DNA from: Marinoscillum sp965229915 | GTDB lineage: Bacteria; Bacteroidota; Bacteroidia; Cytophagales; Cyclobacteriaceae | Reading direction: 5' to 3' | DNA length: 64,000 bases | NCBI RefSeq assembly: GCF_965229915.1 | Contig: NZ_CBDDJZ010000001.1 | Coordinates: 372,001 to 436,000, forward strand | Part shown: in pieces, positions 44,781-52,559 of the stretch | Layout: the number at the start of each line of letters is the position of its first letter | Position numbering within the stretch: position 1 is the stretch's first letter | The notes under the pieces: generated by a model | What the model saw: only the letters and a program-made list of their open reading frames with translations | Databases searched by the model: none | What the model was told of the DNA's origin: nothing | Made by a program: the position numbers and the translations under genes

Positions 44781-45191
44781 ATGTTACCTGTAGAAGAACA
44801 ACTAAGTATACTCGTTCATCTTTCAATGGCTGATAAATTTCTGGCTGAAGAAGAAAGCAAGCTTATTCACAAAATAGGCGAAAGATATGGACTCAGCACA
44901 GAGGCTGTGGAATTGGTCATGGATAATCCCAAACCCATTCCAAACCTGAAAGATTTGCCGCCTGATGAGAAATTTGAATACCTATTTAATGTGATCCAGC
45001 TGATGAAAGTAGATGGGAAAATCTACCAAAGTGAGATCGAGTTTTGTGAACGTCTGGCAATAGCTCTGGGATATAAACCCGGGGTAGTGGCTGACCTCTC
45101 CGCTTATATTTATTCAGATCCGGCCATCATGACAAAGAGAAGTTATCTAAGGTCCATTGCTGATCAGCATTTGGTCCCTAAAAAAGGTTGA
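44781..45191 (+). CDS. TerB-like protein
   Basis: A 136-residue all-helical cytoplasmic protein. LVHLSMADKFLAEEESKLIHKIGERYGL and VIQLMKVDGKIYQSEIEFCERLA (in parts) repeat the pattern MADGxxxxxE of TerB domains, named after the tellurite-resistance operons. There are no other ter genes nearby. Its cellular role is unknown. It ends at a terminator shared with the gene on the other strand. Confidence 0.8.
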   Translation: MLPVEEQLSILVHLSMADKFLAEEESKLIHKIGERYGLSTEAVELVMDNPKPIPNLKDLPPDEKFEYLFNVIQLMKVDGKIYQSEIEFCERLAIALGYKPGVVADLSAYIYSDPAIMTKRSYLRSIADQHLVPKKG

Positions 45192-45196
45192 TAAAT

Positions 45197-45230
45197 AAAA
45201 AAGGCTCACGATGTGAGCCTTTTGTTTTTA
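45197..45230. terminator. Bidirectional terminator
   Basis: AAAAGGCTCAC (45199-45209), GAT loop and GTGAGCCTTTT. T runs lie on both strands, so it serves the TerB-like gene and the convergent gene at 45249. Confidence 0.9.
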
Positions 45231-45248
45231 GTGTTTCGATTACCCTGA

Positions 45249-45500
45249 TTACTTCGACTTTACAGCTTTAGTCAGATCATCGATCAATTTCTTAGATACT
45301 TTTCGTGGATTGCCCTTTTTGAACTTTTCCAACGCTTTTTGAGCCTCAGCTCCTTTTACAAACAGTCCCTCAGGATTGTGATCGTGCGCGTAACTGCCCA
45401 AACACCACTCAATTTCAGAAACTAATTGCTCTTCAATTCCCAACTGAGTGAGCTTGTCCTTTGCTTCAATTAATACTTTTTCCATTTTCTCGTCAGACAT
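45249..45500 (-). CDS. Small conserved-looking cytoplasmic protein
   Basis: 83 residues from ATG 45500 (MSDEKMEKVL); the frame is open 11 codons further. Helical, Lys-rich, with the segment EIEWCLGSYAHDHNPEGLFVKG in parts and a C-terminal basic helix. No family was recognised, and the His-Asp-His-Asn run (AHDHN) is the only possible metal-site motif. A plausible promoter box sits 30 bases upstream. Confidence 0.65.
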   Translation of the reverse strand: MSDEKMEKVLIEAKDKLTQLGIEEQLVSEIEWCLGSYAHDHNPEGLFVKGAEAQKALEKFKKGNPRKVSKKLIDDLTKAVKSK

Positions 45501-45530
45501 TTTAAACGGTAGCTTTTGTGAATATTTACG

Positions 45531-45563
45531 CAAAGTAAAGTGAATATTTAATAAATATTCAAC
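45531..45563 (-). promoter_or_regulatory. Possible Bacteroidota promoter for the 83-residue gene
   Basis: On the minus strand GTTG, 21 bases, then TTACTTTG, one base from TAnnTTTG. Predicted transcript start about 45524. Confidence 0.35.
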
Positions 45564-45593
45564 GTTTTTATAAAATAATTAATAAATACGTAA

Positions 45594-46646
45594 CTAATGT
45601 AACGATTTCTTAAAAATGTCAATTTTACCATCCATCACTTTAAACCACAGTGGTGGCACTGTAGCCAACAACATCATACCCGGATACCCTGTAGGCATCT
45701 GGGGGCTAGCTTCCATGTGCCGTAGTACCTGGTATTTTCGACTGGCGATGTAGTGGTGATCCGAATGCCTGGACAGTTCGAACAGCATGATTCTGCCAAC
45801 CACGTGGTCCGAATTCCAGGAGTGTTGCGGCATCACTCGCTCGTATCGTTCTCCCTTTTTATCACGTCTCAATCCGTAGTGTTCGATATAGTTGACCGTT
45901 TCTAAAAGTAAAAACCCGATAACAGCGGCTAAAACGAAATAAACAGCAACTATACCACCAAACCACCAGTAGATCAACGCGACAAATGAGACCTGTATGA
46001 TCTGAAATAATAACATTTCATTATGCCATGATAGTTTCCGCAACCCTTTCTTTTGCAATCTATGAGCCTCCAGGTGCCATGCCGACCGATAGGCATTGAT
46101 CACGGACCTTATCCAAAACGCATAAAGGGACTCCCCTAGCCTTGCCGACGAAGGATCTTCATCGGTGGATACATTTTTGTGATGTCCGCGATTGTGCTCG
46201 ATGAAAAAGTGCATGTACAGAGAAGTCATTAGCAGCAGCTTCGCCATAAACTGTTCGTACTTATGCTTTCTATGCCCAAGCTCATGAGCCACATTGATCC
46301 CCATCACTCCACACAAAAGCCCCATGGCTGAGATTCGACCAATAATAGATATTGGACCTAATGTTGGGTCAGTCATTGAGTGGAGGAAAACCCAAAGCAA
46401 AGCAAACTGTACTGGCACCACCAGATAAACCGATAAGTCGTATAGCTTATTCTGCAACAGTTTTTGTTCCTCTTCTGCAGAATGGTTATCAGGCTTGGGT
46501 TGAAAGAATAACTCCAACAAAGGAATCAAAGCAAACGCCTCCAGTATAGGCAAATAAGTCAACCAACCTTCATTGGTAAACGAAACGTAAGCTAACACCG
46601 GAAGTGAAAAAACACTCAAGTACTTTAAAAAACCGAGCTGTTTCAT
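45594..46646 (-). CDS. alkB: AlkB-type alkane 1-monooxygenase
   Basis: A 350-residue integral membrane diiron enzyme with about six membrane helices. The histidine clusters are HELGHRKH (121-128), EHNRGHHKN (150 onward) and RHSDHH near residue 290, plus the AlkB-specific NYIEHYGL. It would hydroxylate the terminal carbon of alkanes or similar chains, using rubredoxin as electron donor; no rubredoxin gene is nearby. It follows the outer-membrane protein gene by 32 bases, which could provide substrate entry (inference). Some relatives act on other lipids. Confidence 0.9.
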   Translation of the reverse strand: MKQLGFLKYLSVFSLPVLAYVSFTNEGWLTYLPILEAFALIPLLELFFQPKPDNHSAEEEQKLLQNKLYDLSVYLVVPVQFALLWVFLHSMTDPTLGPISIIGRISAMGLLCGVMGINVAHELGHRKHKYEQFMAKLLLMTSLYMHFFIEHNRGHHKNVSTDEDPSSARLGESLYAFWIRSVINAYRSAWHLEAHRLQKKGLRKLSWHNEMLLFQIIQVSFVALIYWWFGGIVAVYFVLAAVIGFLLLETVNYIEHYGLRRDKKGERYERVMPQHSWNSDHVVGRIMLFELSRHSDHHYIASRKYQVLRHMEASPQMPTGYPGMMLLATVPPLWFKVMDGKIDIFKKSLH

Positions 46647-46678
46647 AAGATTATGGGGCTAAATGTTGCCCAATAAAA

Positions 46679-47374
46679 TTACTGCGAAAATTCCATTTTC
46701 CCGAATGGAATCAGGTAGGATAAGGTAAAGCCCCCCAAGTAGTGATTGGTCAAATCAGGTAGGCGCTCTGAGAAATCTTCTGTACGAATAAAACTACTGG
46801 CACTATAAGATAAAAAGGCATCCAGATGAATCGCACCAAAGGAAAAATCTCGATGCACTCCCAGGGAGAAACGAATACCATACCCAAATTTTTTATCTCG
46901 GTTAGGTTCGTAGGTGTAGAATTCCTGGCCTCCAATATTTGACGTATTCGGATCTGGATCTTTGTCATAACTCAACAGTTGCTCCAAGAAAACACCAAGT
47001 GTGCCAAAGTATTTCGTTTTGCGTTTTCCAGCGTAAATAATGGCTTCTATTGGAAAGTTGAGGTAGTTCATCCGAACATGGTAGGTAGGTTCATCTGTAT
47101 CAAAAGTCTGACGCCAGCCCTTGGCTTCATAGAGCAAGCCACTCTGCAATCCAGCATTCAAAAAAGAGGTGGGAGATTGATTGGTAAACAACTTCAGCAT
47201 CACTCCACCGTGATATCCAGGCTCAAAACCGGTATTCATCACAGTATTATATAGTGTATGCTCTATATAAGTTGTGCTAAAATGCCCACCTCCACGTACA
47301 CCCAGATAACCTTTCACTTGTGCATTGAGGGCACTTGAAGCCAAAACAATCACTAATACAACAACTATTCTCAT
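46679..47374 (-). CDS. Outer-membrane beta-barrel protein (PorT-like)
   Basis: A 231-residue protein with signal peptide MRIVVVLVIVLASSALNA-Q and eight predicted strands ending in PFGKMEFSQ. VRGGGHFSTTYIEH and LGGFTLSYLIPF are typical of the PorT/OmpW-like family of Bacteroidota. It probably shares a transcript with alkB downstream. The exact role is unknown. Confidence 0.75.
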   Translation of the reverse strand: MRIVVVLVIVLASSALNAQVKGYLGVRGGGHFSTTYIEHTLYNTVMNTGFEPGYHGGVMLKLFTNQSPTSFLNAGLQSGLLYEAKGWRQTFDTDEPTYHVRMNYLNFPIEAIIYAGKRKTKYFGTLGVFLEQLLSYDKDPDPNTSNIGGQEFYTYEPNRDKKFGYGIRFSLGVHRDFSFGAIHLDAFLSYSASSFIRTEDFSERLPDLTNHYLGGFTLSYLIPFGKMEFSQ

Positions 47375-47396
47375 TCAAATACCCTCAATTACTCCA

Positions 47397-47504
47397 TTAT
47401 TTTTTGGCTGAATCATCGTTCTTACGGCCTTTTTTGGGTCTTCTGGCTCCATAAGAACTGTTGGCAATTTTACCTCTTTTTGTCTTTCTGTCTCCTTTTC
47501 CCAT
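47397..47504 (-). CDS. 30S ribosomal protein THX
   Basis: A 35-residue basic peptide MGKGDRKTKRGKIANSSYGA and then RRPKKGRKNDDSAKK. Bacteroidota THX proteins begin MGKGDKKTRRGKI and carry SYG and RRP in the same places. THX is a small peptide of the 30S head. The gene is too short for standard detection. The 23 bases between its stop and the PorT-like gene start on the same strand allow co-transcription. Confidence 0.9.
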   Translation of the reverse strand: MGKGDRKTKRGKIANSSYGARRPKKGRKNDDSAKK

Positions 47505-47757
47505 AATGTTTATGAATTTTAAAATGAAACAATAAGCAAGGCACTACCTGTAACGAAAGCAATGGCAAAACCTTGCTTTACACTTCAAAAGTACAACATC
47601 TAACTGATACCAATGTTCCAGATTATCCGAAACATTTCCTCAGAACCATCTTGTACACAATGCTGAATTTTTAATGTAGAGGTAACACGCATTTAACTGC
47701 GATACCTACTTAGCTAAGGGTGTTCAACATAACTTCGTCTTCGTAAAACCAATTAGT

Positions 47758-47922
47758 ATGGAAAAGCTAGATCACGATTTTCTCTCAGATGATTTCTCCG
47801 AACTGGACGATGTGCTTGATCGATCATTTTTTAATGACGCTGAGGAATTAATTGACTGTGAGGAAGATGAAGACAACTACGAAAACAAAAGCGACGAATT
47901 CAGACCAATTTCTGAATTATAA
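47758..47922 (+). CDS. Acidic 54-residue protein
   Basis: MEKLDHDFLSDDFSELDDVL and so on: about 22 of 54 residues are Asp or Glu, with few basic ones and one Cys (DCEEDED). The start is ATG 47758 and stop TAA 47922. It ends 25 bases before the SRP RNA promoter. A member of the small acidic Bacteroidota proteins near ffs is possible, but no family was recognised. It may not be translated. Confidence 0.5.
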   Translation: MEKLDHDFLSDDFSELDDVLDRSFFNDAEELIDCEEDEDNYENKSDEFRPISEL

Positions 47923-47954
47923 TTTCTTCTAAGTCGCATTGTTTACTAACTTTG
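47923..47954 (+). promoter_or_regulatory. SRP RNA promoter (Bacteroidota -33/-7 type)
   Basis: TAACTTTG at 47947-47954 fits the -7 box TAnnTTTG exactly, with TTTC 20 bases upstream as -33 box. The RNA would start at 47961, where the first SRP stem begins. Confidence 0.75.
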
Positions 47955-47960
47955 CACCTC

Positions 47961-48051
47961 GGCAAACGGATGCGACCAGCTCCTGCTGAATCCCCCAGGA
48001 CCGGAAGGTAGCAAGGGTAGGCGGTTGTAGCGGTGCGACATTTCGTTTGCC
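47961..48051 (+). ncRNA. ffs: Signal recognition particle RNA, small (4.5S) bacterial type
   Basis: The closing stem is GGCAAACG (47961-47968) with CGTTTGCC (48044-48051). The apical loop shows the Ffh-binding signature CAGGACCGGAAGGTAGCA with the GGAA tetraloop. A run of T follows (48052-48057). The RNA forms the SRP with Ffh to send membrane proteins to the translocon. About 91 nt. Confidence 0.95.
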
Positions 48052-48060
48052 TTTTTTATT
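48052..48060 (+). terminator. T run ending the SRP RNA
   Basis: TTTTTTATT directly after the closing stem, which acts as terminator hairpin. Confidence 0.7.
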
Positions 48061-48104
48061 ATCCCTAATTTTACCGCACCTTTACTACTTAAATCCACAG
48101 CAAT

Positions 48105-48761
48105 ATGAAATTCTTTATAGACACAGCAAATCTAGACGAGATCCAGGAAGCCTATGACATGGGTGTATTGGATGGTGTAACGACTAACCCATCACTAATG
48201 GCCAAAGAGGGCATCACCGGAGAAGAGAACATCTTGAAGCATTATAAGGATATCTGCAACATAGTGGATGACAATGTGAGTGCTGAAGTCATCTCCACGG
48301 AATTTGATGCGATGCTGGCTGAAGGTAAGAAACTAGCTGCTATTGATGACAAGATTGTGGTGAAAGTGCCAATGATCAAAGATGGCGTGAAAGCAATCAA
48401 AGCACTGACAGAAGAAGGAATCAGGACCAACTGCACCTTGATCTTCAATGCAGGTCAGGCAATCCTGGCTGCTAAAGCCGGAGCCTCCTATGTATCTCCA
48501 TTTATTGGCCGACTAGATGATATTGGATCTGATGGACTAAATCTGATCGAGCAAATCGTTCAGATTTTTGACAACTATGGATTCGAAACAGAAGTACTTG
48601 CTGCATCCATTCGCCACAACATGCACCTAATCCAGTGTGCTGAAATTGGAGCAGATGTGGCCACGTGTCCGCTTTCTGTTATCACCGGCTTACTCAAGCA
48701 TCCACTTACAGATAGTGGACTGGAAAAATTCCTGGCGGATTACAAAAAAGGTAACCAATAA
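48105..48761 (+). CDS. fsa: Fructose-6-phosphate aldolase / transaldolase (TalC/FSA type)
   Basis: A 218-residue small transaldolase-family barrel. MKFFIDTANLDEI, DGVTTNPSLMAKEG, VKVPM with the Schiff-base Lys, NCTLIFNAGQA and SPFIGRLDD are the family signature. These 210-230-residue decameric enzymes act as transaldolase in the pentose phosphate pathway or as fructose-6-phosphate aldolase. The distinction needs the active-site Gln/Glu pair and was not decided. It starts 45 bases after the SRP T run. Confidence 0.93.
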   Translation: MKFFIDTANLDEIQEAYDMGVLDGVTTNPSLMAKEGITGEENILKHYKDICNIVDDNVSAEVISTEFDAMLAEGKKLAAIDDKIVVKVPMIKDGVKAIKALTEEGIRTNCTLIFNAGQAILAAKAGASYVSPFIGRLDDIGSDGLNLIEQIVQIFDNYGFETEVLAASIRHNMHLIQCAEIGADVATCPLSVITGLLKHPLTDSGLEKFLADYKKGNQ

Positions 48762-48777
48762 GGTCAATTTCGAGTTG

Positions 48778-49005
48778 ATGGTACAAACTGCGTACTCAGA
48801 TATGTATATCATCAAGGTAAAGGGAAAAGCAAAGATCCCTGACTACATCCAACTGCGGGATGACAAGTTCGTCTTGATCGCTTACTTTAGAGCAGATAGA
48901 CCTCTTCAAAAATTGGAGAAATTTGGACTGGAAGGCAAAGAAGATGCACTCGAAAAAGTGATCAATTCATTGCCCTTTGGTAAACTGCAAAAACTAGAAC
49001 TATAA
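48778..49005 (+). CDS. Small protein of unknown function next to ftsE
   Basis: 75 residues from ATG 48778 (MVQTAYSDMYIIKVKG). The start is inferred: the frame is open upstream but there it overlaps the aldolase gene. It reads KAKIPDYIQLRDDKFVLIAYFR, beta-rich. The ftsE ATG follows the stop directly (49006), so the two are translationally linked. No family was recognised. Confidence 0.65.
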   Translation: MVQTAYSDMYIIKVKGKAKIPDYIQLRDDKFVLIAYFRADRPLQKLEKFGLEGKEDALEKVINSLPFGKLQKLEL

Positions 49006-49716
49006 ATGTCATTCTCAGAAGAACCGGTTGTACAAATCACCAATGCCACCATCTTTCAGGACAATGCCACCGTACTGAGTGAGCTAGATGTAGCAATAGG
49101 CAAGGGGGAATTTGTGTACCTGGTGGGTAGAACAGGGAGCGGCAAATCGTCTTTGCTGAAGACACTCTATGGAGACCTCCCCTTGAGACTTGGAGATATC
49201 AAAGTGGTGGGATATGATATACGAGGAATCAAACCTGCGGATGTGCCTTTTCTGCGGAGAAAAATTGGTATTGTATTTCAGGACTTTGAGCTTTTCTATG
49301 ACCGTAGCGTTGCAGAGAACTTAAACTTTGTCATGAAAGCTACCGGCTGGAAAGACAAAGCCAAAATGAAGAGCCGACTAGCCGAGGTGCTCATGCGTGT
49401 TGGTCTGGGTGCCATCAGCAACAAGATGCCACACCAGCTCAGTGGTGGAGAACAGCAGCGTGTAGTGATCGCACGGGCACTACTCAATGAACCTCAAATC
49501 CTTTTTGCTGACGAGCCCACTGGAAATCTGGACCCTGAAGTCTCCGAAGGCATTATGAAATTGTTTTTGGAAATCAACAAGTCAGGTACAGCTGTGATTA
49601 TGGCTACTCACAACCACCACTTCATCGAGCAGTTTCCAGCCAGAGTGCTGAAATGTGAATCAGGCAAGATTAGGGATTCGGCTAAAGAAGACTTTGAGTT
49701 GACTGGTATCTATTGA
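49006..49716 (+). CDS. ftsE: FtsE-like ABC ATPase
   Basis: A 236-residue ATPase with Walker A GRTGSGKSS, Q-loop IVFQDFELF, signature LSGGEQQRV, Walker B ILFADEPTGNLDP and H-loop ATHNH. The sequence fits FtsE, which with FtsX controls peptidoglycan hydrolases in division. No ftsX is in the window, so it may be elsewhere, or the gene may act with another LolCD/MacB-type permease. A T-rich terminator follows. Confidence 0.87.
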   Translation: MSFSEEPVVQITNATIFQDNATVLSELDVAIGKGEFVYLVGRTGSGKSSLLKTLYGDLPLRLGDIKVVGYDIRGIKPADVPFLRRKIGIVFQDFELFYDRSVAENLNFVMKATGWKDKAKMKSRLAEVLMRVGLGAISNKMPHQLSGGEQQRVVIARALLNEPQILFADEPTGNLDPEVSEGIMKLFLEINKSGTAVIMATHNHHFIEQFPARVLKCESGKIRDSAKEDFELTGIY

Positions 49717-49720
49717 AATT

Positions 49721-49747
49721 AAAAAAGGCCTCTCACGAGGCCTTTCG
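49721..49747. terminator. Bidirectional terminator between ftsE and the adhesin-like gene
   Basis: AAAGGCCTC (49724-49732), TCAC loop and GAGGCCTTT (49737-49745). It sits 8 bases after the ftsE stop and 4 bases before the end of the gene on the minus strand. Confidence 0.85.
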
Positions 49748-49748
49748 C

Positions 49749-50801
49749 TTATTTAACTCTCAAGTCGCCATAACTCGATTTAACTATGATTCGTTTGTCG
49801 GGACTCCCTTTACCAATTTTGGCTTTGTATTCATTCCTGTTGTCATCCTTCACCTTATAGTAGACATCTACCTGATTGCTGCTTGCGCTCATGTTGGCAA
49901 ATGAAAACTCTCCCTCCAGGTCTGCGTTGGTTCCATCTTGTAATCGAATGGTATAGGAGCTAAACTTGCCGTAAATCTCCACTTTGCTGAATTCCTTACT
50001 CAGCTCATCTATCTGAAAATCAGAAATATAACTCGCCTCCAGGTAGAGACTTTTATTGAGCTTTTCGATAGAAAATCCGGAGAACTGTGCGTCTGACTCT
50101 ACCACATCTACTTCTCCAAGTTTAACATCTCCGTACTTGCTCTCCAGCTCCAGATCCCGCACTTTATTTAAGCGTACCTGAGAAAACTGCTGCTCCATCT
50201 CTAACACATCCGCAGACTCAATATCCAGCTCACTATATTTCACATCCACCTCGGCTTCTGCAAGTGCTCCAAGTGAACCTTTCCCAAAGGACAGCTCCAG
50301 ATCAAGAAAACCACTAAAGTTCTGCGTCTTCAAATTACCATAACCAATTTCCAACTCCGCTTTGGCTTTCCAGTCAGCTATGTAGGTGTCACCGAACCGG
50401 TTTTCTATATCGATAGCGTTCGTAGCAGGGAAATTAATCCAGTAATTGATCTCAAAACTTTCGTCGCTTTTGGTATTCATGTTGCCATTGAGCTCTGTTT
50501 CAAAAGTGATGGTACTACCTTCACTAATATCCACACTGATCTTGTCTAATAGCTTTTGGGCCCGGTCATCCGTTTTACCATTTACCAGGATCTCTATCTT
50601 CACCTTCAATTCAGACTTATCCCAACTCTCCACATGTACCTCTCCAAACTGATTGGACACCTTCAAAACTGTGGATGAGTTTACTGGGTAAGACTTGTTG
50701 ATGACCTGCCTTTTTTCTTCCAGAGTACCAGCCAAAACCACTTGTATTCCCAGAAAAAACACGAACAGTAAATTAAATTTCAACACTTGTATTGGTTTCA
50801 T
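49749..50801 (-). CDS. Putative secreted beta-helix/adhesin-like protein (DUF4097-like)
   Basis: A 350-residue protein with a signal peptide (cleavage near LA-G, about 25). The body consists of short repeating strands (VSNQFGEVHVESWD, NRFGDTYIADW, YGNLKTQNFSG, SKYGDVKLGEV) in the manner of DUF4097/DUF2807 putative autotransporter-adhesin head domains. The last ORF of a sigma/anti-sigma operon, it starts inside the end of the anti-sigma gene (29 bases overlap). It may be the cell-surface target or sensor of that sigma factor (inference). Confidence 0.75.
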   Translation of the reverse strand: MKPIQVLKFNLLFVFFLGIQVVLAGTLEEKRQVINKSYPVNSSTVLKVSNQFGEVHVESWDKSELKVKIEILVNGKTDDRAQKLLDKISVDISEGSTITFETELNGNMNTKSDESFEINYWINFPATNAIDIENRFGDTYIADWKAKAELEIGYGNLKTQNFSGFLDLELSFGKGSLGALAEAEVDVKYSELDIESADVLEMEQQFSQVRLNKVRDLELESKYGDVKLGEVDVVESDAQFSGFSIEKLNKSLYLEASYISDFQIDELSKEFSKVEIYGKFSSYTIRLQDGTNADLEGEFSFANMSASSNQVDVYYKVKDDNRNEYKAKIGKGSPDKRIIVKSSYGDLRVK

Positions 50802-51291
50802 TTTCCTTGTTTTTAAGTTCTTTAAGTATTTGCACCTGCTTGTTGAGTATTTCTATTCGCAGCTGCAGATTTTTGATCATCATGTCTGAAATGAGATCAC
50901 TTGAATTCTGTCTTGCATAAGTCTGTTTGAGCTGGGCGTATAGTTGATCTAATCGCTCAATTTCCAGGATAAATTCGCGACTGAGGTTGGTCTGACCATA
51001 CGTCGATATTTCTGATTTCTTTTGGGAGATCAATTGGGTATAATACTGCTCTACCTGTTTGAACTCCGAATCAATCGCCACATCTCGACTGCTGGTTGAA
51101 TCCAACTGTCGCTCTACCACCAGATACACCGTAGACATCAACAGCACTACTGCGGCAACTTTCCAAAGCCCCAGCCAGCGGCCTGCTTTAGTTTGGCCTT
51201 GATGAATCGACCTCCACACATTTTCCGAAGGCAACTCACTGTCAAACTCCTCTCTGTTAGTTTGTATAAATCGCTCTAATTGGTCACCCAT
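50773..51291 (-). CDS. Putative anti-sigma factor, single-pass membrane protein
   Basis: A 172-residue protein. Residues 1-35 are acidic and hydrophilic (sigma-binding candidates), with a membrane helix at about 41-60 (GLWKVAAVVLLMSTVYLVV) and a periplasmic part made of coiled coil (about 85-165). This layout and the 8-base overlap with the ECF sigma gene mark it as the partner anti-sigma factor (inference). No zinc-binding HxxxCxxC motif is present. Confidence 0.75.
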   Translation of the reverse strand: MGDQLERFIQTNREEFDSELPSENVWRSIHQGQTKAGRWLGLWKVAAVVLLMSTVYLVVERQLDSTSSRDVAIDSEFKQVEQYYTQLISQKKSEISTYGQTNLSREFILEIERLDQLYAQLKQTYARQNSSDLISDMMIKNLQLRIEILNKQVQILKELKNKENETNTSVEI

Positions 51292-51841
51292 ATTTCACCT
51301 CTTGTTTCAAAATGATTTTTAATTTGTCCTTAGCTCGCTTGTACTGACTTTTGGAAGTCGATTCGGTGATGCCCAGTATGTCACTGATCTCTTTGTGATC
51401 ATATCCTTCAAATAGATAGAGCGATAACACGCTACGAAATCCTTTGGGTAAATCCATCAAAGCTGTTTTCACTCGCTCCACACTCAGTCCTGTTACTTCA
51501 TCACCAATAGACATTGACTCTTCTTCCAGCTCAGCGACTTCTTCCATCATTAATGTTTCCTTTTGATTTTTCCTCAAACTTGTAATGGACTTGTTCACGA
51601 CTATCCTTTTGAGCCATGCACCGAACGTGGCATCCTCCCGATAAGAATCGATGTGCTTAAAAGCATTTAAAAAAGCCTCTTGCAATACATCCTCAGCCTC
51701 CTCCCGATTACCACAGATGCGCAAAGCTGTATTGAACATAGCTCTACTATACAGTCGATAAAGCTCATACTGCGCACCTGGATCACCTTCCTTGCACCTA
51801 TTGATCAACTCTACATGTATATTTATCGTATTGCTTTCCAA
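51284..51841 (-). CDS. ECF RNA polymerase sigma factor
   Basis: A 185-residue sigma-70-family factor of the ECF group. Region 2 runs over NRCKEGDPGAQYELYRLY to EDVLQEAFLNAFKHIDSYR in parts, and region 4 has LPKGFRSVLSLYLFEGYDHKEISDILGI with the HTH. It directs transcription of its own regulon and is likely held by the membrane protein encoded downstream. Confidence 0.93.
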   Translation of the reverse strand: MESNTINIHVELINRCKEGDPGAQYELYRLYSRAMFNTALRICGNREEAEDVLQEAFLNAFKHIDSYREDATFGAWLKRIVVNKSITSLRKNQKETLMMEEVAELEEESMSIGDEVTGLSVERVKTALMDLPKGFRSVLSLYLFEGYDHKEISDILGITESTSKSQYKRAKDKLKIILKQEVKYG

Positions 51842-51932
51842 GCCTTATCAGACAAAATTCATCTCAATGACTGAAGTAAATTAATAAGGTTGCATTTGCT
51901 GTGAAAAATATCTAATCAACTAAGTTTACCCT

Positions 51933-52559
51933 ATGAAGAAACTCATCCTTGGCGTACTTTGCTCTATGAGTTTTCTGTGGCTTAATGCGCAGCAAACAGC
52001 TTCGGATTCCACCCTGACAACCGCGGATACCGTAGTTCAGGAGATTAAAGAACCTTTGATCAATTTTGAATCAGGCATATTCGTAGAAATCGGAGCAGAC
52101 TTTACTCCCACATTGAATACCTACCGATTGATGAGTTCAATTGGAGCGGGCCTGCAATACAAATTTCTGTATGCTGGATTTGCAGCTGAGGAGTTTGAGG
52201 GTGGAGTGACTACCACGCTGGTGTTCCCCAATGATTTTAACCTCAGATCCAAACAAGGTAAAGTCTTTATCGGAACCAGGGTCATGAACACCCGGTTTGT
52301 TGAAGTAGATCTAAGGATAAGCTATGGCCTGGGTGATATGGTCTGGGAGCGAGATTCAAACAATGAAAATTTCATTCGGAGTGAGTACTCTTCTTTTCAA
52401 CCTGAAATCCGAGTTCTAGGAACACCGTTTGATTGGCTTAAAGCTTATGCTTCTTGTGGATATAAAAGAATTAGTCATCTGGATATACCTAAGATAACTA
52501 ATGATGATTTCAGTGGTTTTATTTTCGGAATTGGATTGAGATGCGGAATCTATCGTTAA
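51933..52559 (+). CDS. Probable outer-membrane beta-barrel protein
   Basis: A 208-residue protein with signal peptide (cleavage NA-Q at about 20), a Thr/Ser/Asp-rich linker, then strands ending in GIGLRCGIYR. It is the first gene of a plus-strand operon and overlaps the serine-hydrolase-like gene by 19 bases. No family was recognised; porin-like is the best guess. Confidence 0.6.
   Translation: MKKLILGVLCSMSFLWLNAQQTASDSTLTTADTVVQEIKEPLINFESGIFVEIGADFTPTLNTYRLMSSIGAGLQYKFLYAGFAAEEFEGGVTTTLVFPNDFNLRSKQGKVFIGTRVMNTRFVEVDLRISYGLGDMVWERDSNNENFIRSEYSSFQPEIRVLGTPFDWLKAYASCGYKRISHLDIPKITNDDFSGFIFGIGLRCGIYR

Noticed and set aside
51921..51928. TAAGTTTA as promoter box of the gene at 51933
   Set aside because: The transcript would begin at or inside the start codon.
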